Notes: generated by a model from the letters alone, not told the origin. A stretch of 64,000 bases of DNA from Marinobacter caseinilyticus (GCF_011074955.1 NZ_WUQJ01000004.1:248001-312000), one strand, 5' to 3'. Shown: positions 8,665 to 17,467, counted from the first letter of the stretch. Translations and numbers: made by a program.

Positions 8665-9399
8665 ATGACCTACTGTGTTGCCATGCGCCTGGCCGATGGG
8701 CTGGTGTTTGCGTCCGATACCCGCACCAATGCCGGGTTCGACCAAATCTCCACCTTCCGCAAGATGCACACCTTCAAGCAGCCGGGTGAGCGCTTGTTGA
8801 CCATCATGACCGCCGGCAATCTGGCCACCAGCCAGAGCGTGATCAGCATGCTCGAAAAACGGCTGGGCTCGGACACGCCGAATCTGTTGAATGTCACATC
8901 ATTGTTTGAGGCCGCCGAGCTGCTGGGCGAAACCCTGCGCGAGGTCGTCCGGCGGGATCACACCACGGCAGGCGAGGCCAGTCAGGTCGACTTCACCTGT
9001 TCCATGATCCTGGGCGGACAAATTCGCGGTGAAGCACCGAAACTGTTTCATATCTATCAGGAAGGCAATTTCATCGAGGCCACGCCGGAAACGCCCTACT
9101 TCCAGATTGGTGAAGCCAAATACGGCAAGCCGGTGCTGGACCGGGCACTGGGGTTCACTACGCCACTGGACCGGGCGTATCAGTGTGCCCTGATCTCTTT
9201 CGACTCAACCATGAAGAGCAATCTGTCGGTGGGCATGCCGATTGATGTGATGATTTATCGAAAGGACGATCTCGAGCCGCTCTTCAGCGCTCGCATTGAG
9301 CAGGACGACCGCTACTTCTGGGAGCTGCGGCAACAATGGAATCAAGGCATTCGCGATTTGATTGATCGGCTACCGGTGCCGGACATCAATCTGCGCTGA
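8665..9399 (+). CDS. Anbu, ancestral beta-subunit proteasome-like peptidase
   Basis: 244 residues, close to the usual Anbu length and longer than HslV. After loss of the initiator Met the protein begins with Thr, the N-terminal nucleophile, in TYCVAMRLADGLVFASDTRT; Asp18 and Lys33 (counting Met) occupy the positions of the conserved catalytic Asp and Lys of proteasomal hydrolases. A good AAGGAG site precedes the ATG. Anbu assembles into a ring- or lock-washer-like homo-oligomer; its physiological substrate is unknown. It sits 100 bases after the transglutaminase-like gene, completing the well-known set of ATP-grasp, alpha-E, transglutaminase and Anbu. In this strain the ATP-grasp member is disrupted while Anbu is intact. 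Confidence 0.93.
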   Translation: MTYCVAMRLADGLVFASDTRTNAGFDQISTFRKMHTFKQPGERLLTIMTAGNLATSQSVISMLEKRLGSDTPNLLNVTSLFEAAELLGETLREVVRRDHTTAGEASQVDFTCSMILGGQIRGEAPKLFHIYQEGNFIEATPETPYFQIGEAKYGKPVLDRALGFTTPLDRAYQCALISFDSTMKSNLSVGMPIDVMIYRKDDLEPLFSARIEQDDRYFWELRQQWNQGIRDLIDRLPVPDINLR

Positions 9400-9407
9400 G
9401 AAAACTC

Positions 9408-9442
9408 AAACGCCGTGACAACGCTGAGTGGCCACGGCGTTT
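9408..9442. terminator. Inverted repeat between convergent genes, possible bidirectional terminator
   Basis: AAACGCCGTG and CACGGCGTTT form a perfect 10-bp stem around a 15-base loop between the Anbu stop and the end of the convergent desaturase gene. The terminal AAA/TTT of the stem gives a very short U-tract in both directions. The position is right for a terminator, but the weak U-tract leaves doubt. Confidence 0.5.
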
Positions 9443-9454
9443 GCGACGGCTCGA

Positions 9455-10498
9455 CTAGTCGAAATCAAGGCCGCGCTGGTACAGAAACTCGAACGAAAAG
9501 CCTTTGCTTTTGGTGCGACGCTCAAGAATGTCCGCCAGCTTGTCCAGACGCGCAGGTACCGCCATCAACTTATCCTGAGCCTCCCGTCCGGCCGCATCCT
9601 CGGGCCGTAAGTCGGCAATACCCCATGCCTCGAGACATTCAGACACCACTTTGCGGTAATCCCGTGGGCCATAAATATCCGCCCGACGCACCACTTCCGC
9701 CATTTCAATGTACCCACCAATGGTATGACCCGGCATTGCCAGCCGCGGCATCACCTTCAGTGCCGATTCCATGGCGCGGGTCGGGTCCACTTCCAGCAAC
9801 CCGATAAAGGCATCGCGATAAAACCGGAAGTGACGCGACTCGTCTGCGGCAATGTGGCCCAGAATGCGCTGAATCTTGGGTTCGTACTTGGCGGCCAGCT
9901 TACCGGTGTTGGCATGGGCCGACTGGGTCGCACGCTCCTGCAGGCTGGTGTAGGCCAGCAACTGGTAGGGGTCGTTGTGCCATTCCGGATCAAAACCGGC
10001 TTCCAGGTATTGATACTGCAAGCGCTCAAACGCTTTCATATCAAACAGCCGGGCGTCGCGCACATAGTCGTGCAGGACACAGCCATGGCGATCCTCTTCC
10101 GCTGTCCACAGGAAGTTCCAGCGCGCCCAGGCATTGCCACTGCCCATGTAGACCGCGATCAGGCGGTGAAAATGCGGCAGACCTTCTTCGGTCAGCAGGT
10201 TCAGTGCCAACGACACTCGCACCGCATCGGGTATCCCGCGCACGCGATCAGGCAATTCCCGCAGCTCCCGCTCCTGTTCTGCCGACATTTCTTCACTGGC
10301 AGGCATGAAATCGCTGGGCATCCAGAGCTTGCGCTCTTCGATGTGCCGAGCCATGTTCCTTTCGACCAGGGGTTCCAGTGAAGCCAGCACCTCGGTCTTT
10401 GCCGGAGGTGATGTTTTCTGAGCCGATGTAATAGTAATGGCGTGCGCCTCCTGTAGCGGAATGGCGGCAAACCTTTGTCTGGGGACATGCAGGGCCAC
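9455..10498 (-). CDS. Acyl-ACP desaturase (soluble di-iron, FA_desaturase_2)
   Basis: Up to 347 residues. It has the two di-iron motifs of plant-type stearoyl-ACP desaturases: EEDRHG (about 134-139) and DESRHF (about 219-224), plus TEVLASLEPLVERN near the N-terminus, typical of the family. It should introduce a cis double bond into an acyl chain bound to ACP in the cytosol, with ferredoxin as electron donor. The start is unclear. GTG 10498 gives the longest form but has a poor ribosome site. An ideal AGGAGG (10447-10452) stands eight bases before an ATT codon at 10438-10436, which would give a 327-residue protein beginning (M)TITSAQKTS. The gene is transcribed alone. Confidence 0.9.
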   Translation of the reverse strand: MALHVPRQRFAAIPLQEAHAITITSAQKTSPPAKTEVLASLEPLVERNMARHIEERKLWMPSDFMPASEEMSAEQERELRELPDRVRGIPDAVRVSLALNLLTEEGLPHFHRLIAVYMGSGNAWARWNFLWTAEEDRHGCVLHDYVRDARLFDMKAFERLQYQYLEAGFDPEWHNDPYQLLAYTSLQERATQSAHANTGKLAAKYEPKIQRILGHIAADESRHFRFYRDAFIGLLEVDPTRAMESALKVMPRLAMPGHTIGGYIEMAEVVRRADIYGPRDYRKVVSECLEAWGIADLRPEDAAGREAQDKLMAVPARLDKLADILERRTKSKGFSFEFLYQRGLDFD

Positions 10499-10599
10499 TT
10501 ACCGCCGTGCCGGCACCCATAAAAACGTTGCCACGATGCTCTCAAGATAGTCTTATCACGACAGCCTTGCCAATTTGGGCTGTTAATAATGTCATCATG

Positions 10600-10621
10600 G
10601 GGAGCGATCAATACTGCTCCC
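10600..10621. promoter_or_regulatory. Inverted repeat between desaturase and regulator genes
   Basis: GGGAGC and GCTCCC flank a 10-base spacer upstream of the desaturase gene and downstream of the sigma-54 regulator gene. It may be an operator for the desaturase or a weak transcript end for the regulator gene. There is no U-tract. Nothing else stands out in 10499-10690. Confidence 0.2.
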
Positions 10622-10690
10622 AAACTAGCACCCCTATTCCGCCAGAGGCAAGTTACACAAAGGTGGCATTGTACTCACAAAAACCCGGCG

Positions 10691-12610
10691 TTAGCCCGGC
10701 TCCCGTTTCAATCCAAGGCGCTTGATTCGAGAGGTTAGCGTGGTCGGTTTCATGCCCAGCAAAACGGCCGCACCGTTGTCGCCAAACAACTTCCATTGAC
10801 ACTTCTCCAGTGCTTGCAGCATGTTCTGGCGAACACGCTCCTGCATCTCCTCATCGGTCACAATCAGCGCCTCAGACTCGGCGGCCAGAGTGCTTGCCGG
10901 CGGCCGGCTGTCGGCGTCCAGAGGCAAATCAAAGGTCAGGCGATCGCCGCGCGAGGTAATGACCGCGCGTTCCACCACATTCTGTAATTCCCGAATGTTG
11001 CCCGGCCACGCGTACGCCTGCAATCGACGCAGGTCAACCTGGCGCAACTTGCACTGGGTTTTCCCGAACTTCTGACTGGCCTGGCTCACCAAATGGTTGG
11101 CGAGCATGGCAATGTCATCGTCACGCTCGCGCAGCGGGGGCGAATGAATTGGAAACACGTTAAGGCGGAAGTACAGGTCTTCCCGGAACCGACTTTGCTC
11201 AATCTCCTGACGCAGGTCTTTATTGGTGGCGGCCACCACGCGCACATCCACCTGCCGGGTGCGCTCTTCGCCAACCCGCTCCAACTGGCCTTCCTGCAAC
11301 ACCCGCAAAAGCTTGCTCTGTAACTCCAGCGGAATTTCACCGACTTCGTCCAAGAACAGTGTGCCACCATTGGCCAATTCGAACCGACCAACCCGATCGC
11401 GGAACGCACCGGTGAAGGCACCCCGAATATGGCCAAAGAACTCGCTCTCGAAAAGCTCGTGCGGAATAGCGGCGCAGTTCACTCGAATCATTGGTTTGTC
11501 GCAACGCGGACTGGCTTCATGGATGGCCCGCGCGATCAGCTCCTTACCTGTGCCGGACTCGCCAGTGATCAGCACGTTGGCTTCGGTTTGCGACACCAAC
11601 TCAATCTGCTGGAAGATGCGCTTGACGGCAGGACTGTCGCCGAGGATGCCATGGTACTTCTGCTCAATCAGAAACTCTTGCTGCAGGTAGGCGTTCTCGT
11701 CTTCCAGTCGCTCCTTCAGCTCGCCGAGTTCCGACAGGGCATCGCGCAATTGCTGTTCGGTTTCAACCCGCGCGCGAATATCCCGAAACACGACGACCGC
11801 CCCGATGATGCTGCTGTCCGAGATGATCGGTGTGCTGGTGAACTCGACCGGGAACGGCGTGCCATCGTGCTTCCAGAACACCTCCTGAACACCTTCGTGC
11901 ACAACCCCATCGCGAATGGCCGCGTAGATCGGGCACTCCTCGACAGGGTAGTGTCGGCCATCCTCACGGGTATGGTGATGCACGTAGTGAATATTCTGAC
12001 CCAGGACATCGTCGTCACTGCGCCCCAGCAAGCGTTGGGCGGCGGGGTTGATAAAGGTGCACAGACCGTTGGTATCAACACAATAAATGCCATCCCCAAC
12101 CGAAGTCAGCATCAGCAGATTGTCGCGTTCGTCCTGGTGAAAGATGGACTGCAGGTGCTTCCATTCCAGCAGCCCGCCCCGGAGGATGCGGTCAGCCTCG
12201 GCCTGATCCCGGAACCGCTCGTCCGATGAGATATCCCGCATCGCCACCACCAGGTATTCGCGATTCTTGATCACCGTACGAGCACCGAACAGCTCGACTG
12301 GAATATGTTCGTCGTTGTGCAGGCGACAGGAAATCCGGTTGCTCTTGGCCCGCCCCTGAGTCAATACCTGCTCGGTAAACACAATGAGCTGCCCCAGTTC
12401 ACGGCCGTGTATCCCGGTTATCGGCATTTTGAGAATGGCCTGACGGCTGAAGCCCAACAATTCGCAGGCCGCAATATTGCAATCAATGTACTGGTTGGCC
12501 TTGGGGTCCAGCAGCATCAATGGCTCGGGGCACTGCTCGAAGGCAGCATTGCGCATCCAATAGGCCAGCTTGCCCCACTCGTCGGTCGAATCATTGGTAT
12601 CCAACATCAT
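10691..12610 (-). CDS. Sigma-54-dependent transcriptional activator with two PAS domains (Nit1C regulator)
   Basis: About 639 residues. Two PAS domains come first (roughly residues 15-130 and 165-285; LMLTSVGDGIYCVDTNG opens the second), then a short coiled coil (LSELGELKERLEDENAYLQQ), an AAA+ domain with Walker A GESGTGKE, the sigma-54-contacting loop GAFTGA and Walker B LFLDEVGE, and a C-terminal Fis-type helix-turn-helix (MKPTTLTSRIKRLGL). It should remodel sigma-54 RNA polymerase at -24/-12 promoters in response to a small-molecule or redox signal sensed by PAS. It is divergent from the nitrilase cluster, whose upstream region has a matching promoter, so it most likely activates that operon. 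GTG 12619 is an alternative start; the ATG pair at 12610/12607 follows AGGG. Confidence 0.9.
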   Translation of the reverse strand: MMLDTNDSTDEWGKLAYWMRNAAFEQCPEPLMLLDPKANQYIDCNIAACELLGFSRQAILKMPITGIHGRELGQLIVFTEQVLTQGRAKSNRISCRLHNDEHIPVELFGARTVIKNREYLVVAMRDISSDERFRDQAEADRILRGGLLEWKHLQSIFHQDERDNLLMLTSVGDGIYCVDTNGLCTFINPAAQRLLGRSDDDVLGQNIHYVHHHTREDGRHYPVEECPIYAAIRDGVVHEGVQEVFWKHDGTPFPVEFTSTPIISDSSIIGAVVVFRDIRARVETEQQLRDALSELGELKERLEDENAYLQQEFLIEQKYHGILGDSPAVKRIFQQIELVSQTEANVLITGESGTGKELIARAIHEASPRCDKPMIRVNCAAIPHELFESEFFGHIRGAFTGAFRDRVGRFELANGGTLFLDEVGEIPLELQSKLLRVLQEGQLERVGEERTRQVDVRVVAATNKDLRQEIEQSRFREDLYFRLNVFPIHSPPLRERDDDIAMLANHLVSQASQKFGKTQCKLRQVDLRRLQAYAWPGNIRELQNVVERAVITSRGDRLTFDLPLDADSRPPASTLAAESEALIVTDEEMQERVRQNMLQALEKCQWKLFGDNGAAVLLGMKPTTLTSRIKRLGLKREPG

Positions 12611-12649
12611 CACCCTCACTACTCACCTGCGTACTAGCAACCTACGCCT

Positions 12650-12667
12650 TTGCGTATTTATGCGCAA
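12650..12667. promoter_or_regulatory. Inverted repeat, possible upstream activator site 1
   Basis: TTGCG-N8-CGCAA lies between the sigma-54 activator gene and the nitrilase cluster. It shares the CGCAA half with the repeat at 12739-12753, and sits about 150 bp upstream of the -24 element, within the normal range for enhancer-like sites. Binding is inferred only. Confidence 0.35.
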
Positions 12668-12738
12668 TTGCGTTGTCTCTTTAGATACCGCTGTGGCGCC
12701 GGTCCGGATCACACCAAAATAAGTTGATGCGCCCAACA

Positions 12739-12753
12739 CCTTGTGGCGCAAGG
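12739..12753. promoter_or_regulatory. Inverted repeat, possible upstream activator site 2
   Basis: CCTTG-TGGCG-CAAGG is a perfect 5-bp inverted repeat about 50 bp upstream of the candidate -24 element. With the repeat at 12650-12667 it could be a paired enhancer for the divergent sigma-54 activator. Confidence 0.35.
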
Positions 12754-12798
12754 GTTTCGATGGGGTGCCTGTAACGATGTCCAGTGCCCGGATAAAAG

Positions 12799-12815
12799 TT
12801 GGTATGGCGCTCGCA
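12799..12815 (+). promoter_or_regulatory. Candidate sigma-54 (-24/-12) promoter of the Nit1C operon
   Basis: TTGGTATGGCGCTCGCA has the invariant GG (12801-12802) and GC (12813-12814) separated by exactly ten bases, with TTGG at the -24 side and GCA at the -12 side. The interior departs from the TTGGCACG-N4-TTGCA consensus. It stands about 80 bp before the first gene of the cluster, next to a sigma-54 activator gene, which supports the assignment. Confidence 0.6.
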
Positions 12816-12904
12816 ATACAGCATCAAGGGACATAGGCCGACACGTGCGGCCCAACCCCGTCATACCCAATCCTGAACGACACCTGAACAAGAGGAATAC
12901 CCCT

Positions 12905-13387
12905 ATGCCCGCAGTCAACAAACCCCAACATCAGGACGGCGACTTTCTGGTTGATTACGAAGAGAAAGTCTTCGAGGACGTCCAGGCCGAGCCCGGTGCC
13001 AAGGCCCTGGTCACCTTCCACACCATCGCCTTCGAGGGCTCCATCGGTTTGGTCAACCTGCTGCAAGCCAAGCGCCTCCTGCGCAAGGGCTTCGAAACCA
13101 AGATCCTGCTTTACGGACCGGGCGTCCAGCTGGGCGTTCAGCGCGGCTTCCCGAAGCTCGGTGATGAAGCCTTTCCCGGGCATCTTGCCTGCAACAACCA
13201 ACTCAAGGCCTTTATGGAAGAAGGTGGCGAAGTCTATGCCTGCCGCTTTGCCCTGCAGGCCCTGTATGGCCAGACCGAAAAAGCGTTGATTGAAGGCATT
13301 CGCCCTATTAACCCGCTGGATGTAATGGACCTTCAGCTGTTGATGGCCAAAGAAAAAGCCTTCGTGGTGCACACCTGGACCTCCTGA
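12905..13387 (+). CDS. MSMEG_0572 / Sll0783 family nitrogen-starvation protein
   Basis: 160 residues from ATG 12905 with an AAGAGGAAT ribosome site; the open frame upstream is non-coding leader. The protein ([43 protein letters not shown]) resembles the family first noted in Mycobacterium smegmatis and Synechocystis, with a DsrE-like fold by appearance. In Synechocystis Sll0783 is induced by nitrogen starvation and needed for normal polyhydroxybutyrate accumulation. Its reaction is unknown. It is the first gene of the Nit1C cluster, behind the candidate sigma-54 promoter, which suggests high induction on nitrogen limitation. Confidence 0.9.
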   Translation: MPAVNKPQHQDGDFLVDYEEKVFEDVQAEPGAKALVTFHTIAFEGSIGLVNLLQAKRLLRKGFETKILLYGPGVQLGVQRGFPKLGDEAFPGHLACNNQLKAFMEEGGEVYACRFALQALYGQTEKALIEGIRPINPLDVMDLQLLMAKEKAFVVHTWTS

Positions 13388-13438
13388 ATCCGGGCCTCAA
13401 TCTCGCACCATGAAACAGTCAGCAACATAGGGTTCACC

Positions 13439-14461
13439 ATGAGTCATGTAATCGCAGCCGCTGTCCAGTGCAGCCCGGTGCTCTACTCCCGTGAGGGCAC
13501 CGTCAATAAAATCTGCCACTGGATTGAAGACCTCGCCCGCCAAGGCGTGGAGCTTGCCGTGTTTGCGGAAACTCTGGTGCCCTATTACCCCTATTTTTCG
13601 TTTATCCAGCCGCCCTACGCCATGGGCCCACAGCACCTGCAGTTAATGCGGGAAGCGGTAACCGTGCCGTCTGCCGCAACCGAACAGATTGCCGCAGCCG
13701 CCCGGGCCGCCGGCATGGTGGTGTCAGTGGGCGTCAACGAGCGCGAGGGCGGCACCCTGTATAACACCCAGCTGTTGTTCGACGCCGATGGCTCACTGGT
13801 GCAGCGCCGGCGTAAAATCACACCGACTTACCACGAGCGCATGATTTGGGGGCAGGGTGACGGCTCCGGCCTGCATGCGGTCGACACCCGAATCGGCCGG
13901 ATCGGTTCCCTGGCGTGCTGGGAGCATTACAATCCGCTGGCTCGATACGCCCTGATGGCGGACCACGAGCAAATCCACATCGGAATGTTTCCAGGCTCTT
14001 TGGTGGGCGAGATATTTGCCGAGCAAATTGAAGTCACCATTCGCCATCACGCCCTGGAATCCGGCTGTTTCGTGGTGAACGCCACCAGCTGGTTGTCGCC
14101 GGAACAGCAACAACAGATTGCCGACGACACCGGCGGCCCTGTTTCCGGCATCAGTGGCGGATGTTTCACCGCCATTGTGTCACCGGAGGGCAAACTGCTG
14201 GGCACGCCGCTGCGCAGCGAGTCCGGCGAAGGCGCTTGCGTTGCAGAGCTTGATTTCGGCCTGATCGACAAGCGTAAACGCATGATGGATTCGGTCGGTC
14301 ACTACAGCCGGCCCGAGCTGCTCAGTTTGCTCATTGACCGCACCGCCACCCGTCACTGCCAGCCCATGGGACCACCCCATGATCCGCCGACCCAACACGC
14401 ACCCGAAACCTCCCCGCCCGACGAGCAGACCCACACCGGCTCTGAATTGAACGGCCAGTGA
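13439..14461 (+). CDS. Nit1-type nitrilase of the Nit1C cluster
   Basis: 340 residues of the carbon-nitrogen hydrolase superfamily. The catalytic triad is clear: Glu44 in [12 protein letters not shown], Lys126 in [12 protein letters not shown] and Cys160 in [14 protein letters not shown]. The sequence around the Cys ([11 protein letters not shown]) is that of true nitrilases, which hydrolyse R-CN to the acid and ammonia. In the cyanide-assimilating Pseudomonas fluorescens NCIMB 11764 a homologous Nit1C cluster is linked to growth on cyanide as nitrogen source, so HCN or a cyanide-derived or metabolite nitrile is a likely substrate. The C-terminal tail after LLIDRTA is Pro/Thr-rich and probably disordered. 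Confidence 0.93.
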   Translation: MSHVIAAAVQCSPVLYSREGTVNKICHWIEDLARQGVELAVFAETLVPYYPYFSFIQPPYAMGPQHLQLMREAVTVPSAATEQIAAAARAAGMVVSVGVNEREGGTLYNTQLLFDADGSLVQRRRKITPTYHERMIWGQGDGSGLHAVDTRIGRIGSLACWEHYNPLARYALMADHEQIHIGMFPGSLVGEIFAEQIEVTIRHHALESGCFVVNATSWLSPEQQQQIADDTGGPVSGISGGCFTAIVSPEGKLLGTPLRSESGEGACVAELDFGLIDKRKRMMDSVGHYSRPELLSLLIDRTATRHCQPMGPPHDPPTQHAPETSPPDEQTHTGSELNGQ

Positions 14462-14474
14462 CTGGAGCCCGACC

Positions 14475-15608
14475 ATGACCCTCAATCAGCAGCAGTTAAC
14501 CCGCATTCAAGCCCGAGGTGTGCGGTGGGACGAGCCCGACACACTCGGACTGGCCCGCATCGGCGGCGCCGGGCCTACTGACCACAAGGCCCTGACCATT
14601 GACGGCCAGACTGCCATGGTGCCGGTCTACAGTGATCAGATTGCAACATCACCGTTCAGCGCCCGGCCGGGCGAAGAGGCTGAGGAAATCCTGATCTTCG
14701 AGCATGACCGGCTGATCGGAAAAACCTCCTCACCCGGCACGCCCCGCTTCTATGGCCTGACCACCGCCGACGGCACGCCGTACTCCCACATCGCAACCCT
14801 GCACAGCCGCGACGTGCTGGCGACTACGGTATTACAAACCTGCGTGCGCTATCGCAACCGGGATACCTCCTGCCAATTCTGTGCCATTGAGGAGTCACTG
14901 AAAAACGGCACCACCACTGCCCACAAGACCCCTGCGCAGCTGGCAGAGGTGGCGCGTGCCGCGGTCGAGCTGGACGGCATCAGCCAGATGATCATGACCA
15001 CCGGCACGCCCAAAACCCTCGACCGCGGTGCCGCCGTGCTGACCGAATCCGCCGCGGCGGTCAGAGCGGTGGTCAATGTTCCAATTCAGGCGCAGTGCGA
15101 GCCGCCAGACGACGATGTCTGGTTCCAACGCATGAAGGATGCCGGTATCGACGCCCTCGGCATGCATCTGGAAGCGGTCACCGACCGGGTTCGCAAGGCC
15201 ATCATGCCCGGCAAGGCCTCTGTGCCCATCGCGCGCTACCTGTCGGCCTTTGCGGCCGCGGTGACCGTGTTCGGCCGGGGCAATGTCAGCACGTACATTC
15301 TGGCCGGGCTGGGCGATACCGAACAGGAAATTCTGGACATGTGCCTGCAGCTGACGGCGATGGGCGTTTATCCGTTTGTGGTGCCTTTCGTTCCGGTCGC
15401 CGGCACGCCCCTGGCCCACTATCCAATGCCGGATCCGGCCATGCTGGAGCGCATCTTCAAGGTGCTGGGACCCGAACTGGTGCACCGGGGCATCACCTCC
15501 GACAGCCTGAAGGCTGGCTGCGCCAAATGCGGTGCCTGCTCAACATTGAAGCACTATGAAACAGCCGAGCCAGTGACTCATCTGGAACAGGAGACAGCTC
15601 ATGACTGA
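14475..15608 (+). CDS. MSMEG_0568 family radical SAM protein
   Basis: 377 residues. The family is annotated as radical SAM, but the iron-sulfur cysteines here are spaced C-x9-C-x2-C (Cys123, Cys133, Cys136 in CVRYRNRDTSCQFC) rather than CxxxCxxC. Later elements (MIMTTGTPKTLDRG, NVSTYILAGLGD) look like the glycine-rich SAM-binding strands of a TIM-barrel radical enzyme. A second cysteine set, CAKCGAC (349, 352, 355), sits at the C-terminus and could hold an auxiliary cluster or zinc. The reaction is unknown. The gene follows the nitrilase by 13 bases and overlaps the GNAT gene by 8, so the products are made together. Confidence 0.9.
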   Translation: MTLNQQQLTRIQARGVRWDEPDTLGLARIGGAGPTDHKALTIDGQTAMVPVYSDQIATSPFSARPGEEAEEILIFEHDRLIGKTSSPGTPRFYGLTTADGTPYSHIATLHSRDVLATTVLQTCVRYRNRDTSCQFCAIEESLKNGTTTAHKTPAQLAEVARAAVELDGISQMIMTTGTPKTLDRGAAVLTESAAAVRAVVNVPIQAQCEPPDDDVWFQRMKDAGIDALGMHLEAVTDRVRKAIMPGKASVPIARYLSAFAAAVTVFGRGNVSTYILAGLGDTEQEILDMCLQLTAMGVYPFVVPFVPVAGTPLAHYPMPDPAMLERIFKVLGPELVHRGITSDSLKAGCAKCGACSTLKHYETAEPVTHLEQETAHD

Positions 15609-16146
15609 GCGCCAGTATGCGATTGATCACAGCCCCTTCGATGCGTTTCGCTCACCCGAAATACAGGTCCAGGTGGCCACAACTTCCTGGCAAAAACAGC
15701 GGTATTTTGCCCTGCGTCGGGAGGTTTTTGCCCGCGAACAGAAAATTCTGCCCCATCAGGAGCAGGACGCGGACGACTTCCGCGCCATTGCAATCATTGC
15801 CCTGGCGTCCAACTGCGGCATGAGTGACGACGTGGTCGGCGCAGTCCGGATTTACCCGGTGACCGATGCAACAAGTCATGAACAGCTGTGGTTCGGAGGT
15901 CGTCTCTGTGTCGCCGCGTCGTATCGTCGTTACCGTTCGATCGGCAAAGGCCTGATCAACGAGGCGGTCTGTCGCGCCAAAGCACTCGGCGGCACCCGGT
16001 TTCTGGCCAATGTGCAGCGCCAGAACGAGGCCTACTTTCAGGCCCTGCATTGGCACACCGTCGAGTATCTCACGGTGGCCGGCCGGCCCCACGCACGGAT
16101 GCAGGCGGACCTGTCCGCTTACCCTTTGCTGGCGCGAGGCGCATGA
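15601..16146 (+). CDS. MSMEG_0567-type GNAT N-acetyltransferase
   Basis: 181 residues; the ATG overlaps the radical SAM stop by eight bases. The GNAT fold is supported by WQKQRYFALRREVFAREQ at the front, a long beta hairpin (DDVVGAVRIYPV) and the acetyl-CoA-binding loop RYRSIGKGLINEAVCRAKALGG. The neighbouring family members in Nit1C clusters carry the same type of acetyltransferase, in some species fused to the AIR-synthase-like protein encoded next. The acceptor is unknown, possibly an amine produced by cluster enzymes. Confidence 0.88.
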   Translation: MTERQYAIDHSPFDAFRSPEIQVQVATTSWQKQRYFALRREVFAREQKILPHQEQDADDFRAIAIIALASNCGMSDDVVGAVRIYPVTDATSHEQLWFGGRLCVAASYRRYRSIGKGLINEAVCRAKALGGTRFLANVQRQNEAYFQALHWHTVEYLTVAGRPHARMQADLSAYPLLARGA

Positions 16147-17168
16147 AGTCCCTGGCCCTGCGATCGTCTGGCGGCGGCTGGGCGACCAACCGGCAGAGTG
16201 AGCTGGATGCGCTCTGCGATCAGCTCCGCGCGCTGCCGGAAATAGCCGCCAAACGGTCGATTCAGTGGGCGGCGGGTTCACGTGGTCAACGCGAGGGCCT
16301 GAGCCTGACCCAACGCTATGCCATGCCCGGTGACGACTGCGCCGCATTCAAAACCGGCGACGGTTACCAGCTGCTGGCGATGGAGGGCATGCTACCGGCA
16401 TTTGTGCAGCACGACCCGAAAGCCGCCGGCTGGTCGTCGGTGATGGTCAACGTCAGTGACATTGCCGCCATGGGCGGGCGTGCAATGGCGATTGTCAACG
16501 CCTACTGGCACAACAACCATGCCGACAGCCGGGTGCTTTTGCACCACATGAAGCGTGCTTGCGACGTGTTCGGGGTTGCGTTCGCCGGCGGCCACAGCAG
16601 CATACAGACGGGGTACACCCCCGGGCTGGCAGTGGCCATTACAGGCCACGCCAGCCATCTGCTGTCATGCTATCACCTCAAGGCTGGCCATCGCCTGTTC
16701 ATGCTCAGCGATCTCACCGGCAGTTGGCATGGCGACCTGCCTTACTGGGGCTGCACCCAGGGAAAATCACCGGAACAGATTCGCGCCCAATGGGAAGTGC
16801 CAGCCGTTTTGGCCGAGGAGGGTCTCGCCGTCGCCGCCAAGGACATCAGTAATGGCGGCGTACTCGGCACCCTCATTATGATGCTGGAGCTGACCGGTTG
16901 TGGCGCGTCTCTGGACCTCAGCGCTATTCCCCGGCCCCGGGGCGAGCTCATGCGCTGGCTGCGGGCCTTCCAGAGCTACGGCTTCCTGCTGGTGGTTGAA
17001 CCCGACAAGGTGCCTTCGCTGATTCGCTACTTCCAGCGCAGCCACCTGACCTGCCAGCCGGTAGGCTCAGTTACCGACGATGGCAAGATCCGTCTCGATC
17101 ATGCCGGAGATGAGGCCGAATTCTGGGATATACGCGACCAGCCACTCACCCACATGGGAGCAGTCTGA
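16143..17168 (+). CDS. Sll0787 family AIR synthase-like protein
   Basis: 341 residues from ATG 16143, in ATGA overlap with the GNAT gene. It resembles the PurM/SelD/ThiL/HypE superfamily of ATP-using enzymes: DDCAAFKTGDGYQLLAMEGM is the N-terminal nucleotide-binding region, VMVNVSDIAAMGGRAMAIVNAYW the dimerisation strand and AVAAKDISNGGVLGTLIMMLE the glycine-rich C-terminal element. Relatives activate an amide or carboxylate oxygen as an acyl phosphate. Its function in the Nit1C cluster is unknown; an ATP-dependent step on the nitrile or its precursor is conceivable. Confidence 0.88.
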   Translation: MKSLALRSSGGGWATNRQSELDALCDQLRALPEIAAKRSIQWAAGSRGQREGLSLTQRYAMPGDDCAAFKTGDGYQLLAMEGMLPAFVQHDPKAAGWSSVMVNVSDIAAMGGRAMAIVNAYWHNNHADSRVLLHHMKRACDVFGVAFAGGHSSIQTGYTPGLAVAITGHASHLLSCYHLKAGHRLFMLSDLTGSWHGDLPYWGCTQGKSPEQIRAQWEVPAVLAEEGLAVAAKDISNGGVLGTLIMMLELTGCGASLDLSAIPRPRGELMRWLRAFQSYGFLLVVEPDKVPSLIRYFQRSHLTCQPVGSVTDDGKIRLDHAGDEAEFWDIRDQPLTHMGAV

Positions 17169-17455
17169 TGCCTGCCGTTCATTTCAAAATCGCCTGGCCT
17201 GATGGCGAGAACCAAATCTATTACTCGCCGTCCACCGTGGTGCGCGAACATCTCAAGCCGGGTGCGCGCTATGGCCAGGCCGAGTTCCAGCACATTATTG
17301 AGGCCGCGCTCCATGCAGCCTCCGAGCGGGTACGCCAGCGTTTCGGTTACACCTGCAGCGCGGCCAGTGCCGAGCTGGATAAAATCAGCCTGAAATTGCG
17401 CCAATTGCAGGAGCAGGACATTGACGGCTCCGTCGAACTCACCGCCATCAGTTAG
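17168..17455 (+). CDS. MSMEG_0570 family nitrogen-starvation protein
   Basis: 95 residues; its ATG shares one base with the preceding stop (TGATG). The short protein begins MPAVHFKIAWPDGENQIYYSPSTVV, typical of this family found only in Nit1C clusters. It has no catalytic motif I can name and may be a small accessory or structural subunit for a neighbouring enzyme. Confidence 0.88.
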   Translation: MPAVHFKIAWPDGENQIYYSPSTVVREHLKPGARYGQAEFQHIIEAALHAASERVRQRFGYTCSAASAELDKISLKLRQLQEQDIDGSVELTAIS

Positions 17456-17467
17456 CAGGACAGCACC

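Noticed and set aside
10691..10730. GC-rich repeats at the 3' end of the sigma-54 activator gene, first read as a terminator
   Set aside because: The two GCCGGG units are direct rather than inverted repeats, so no stable stem forms.
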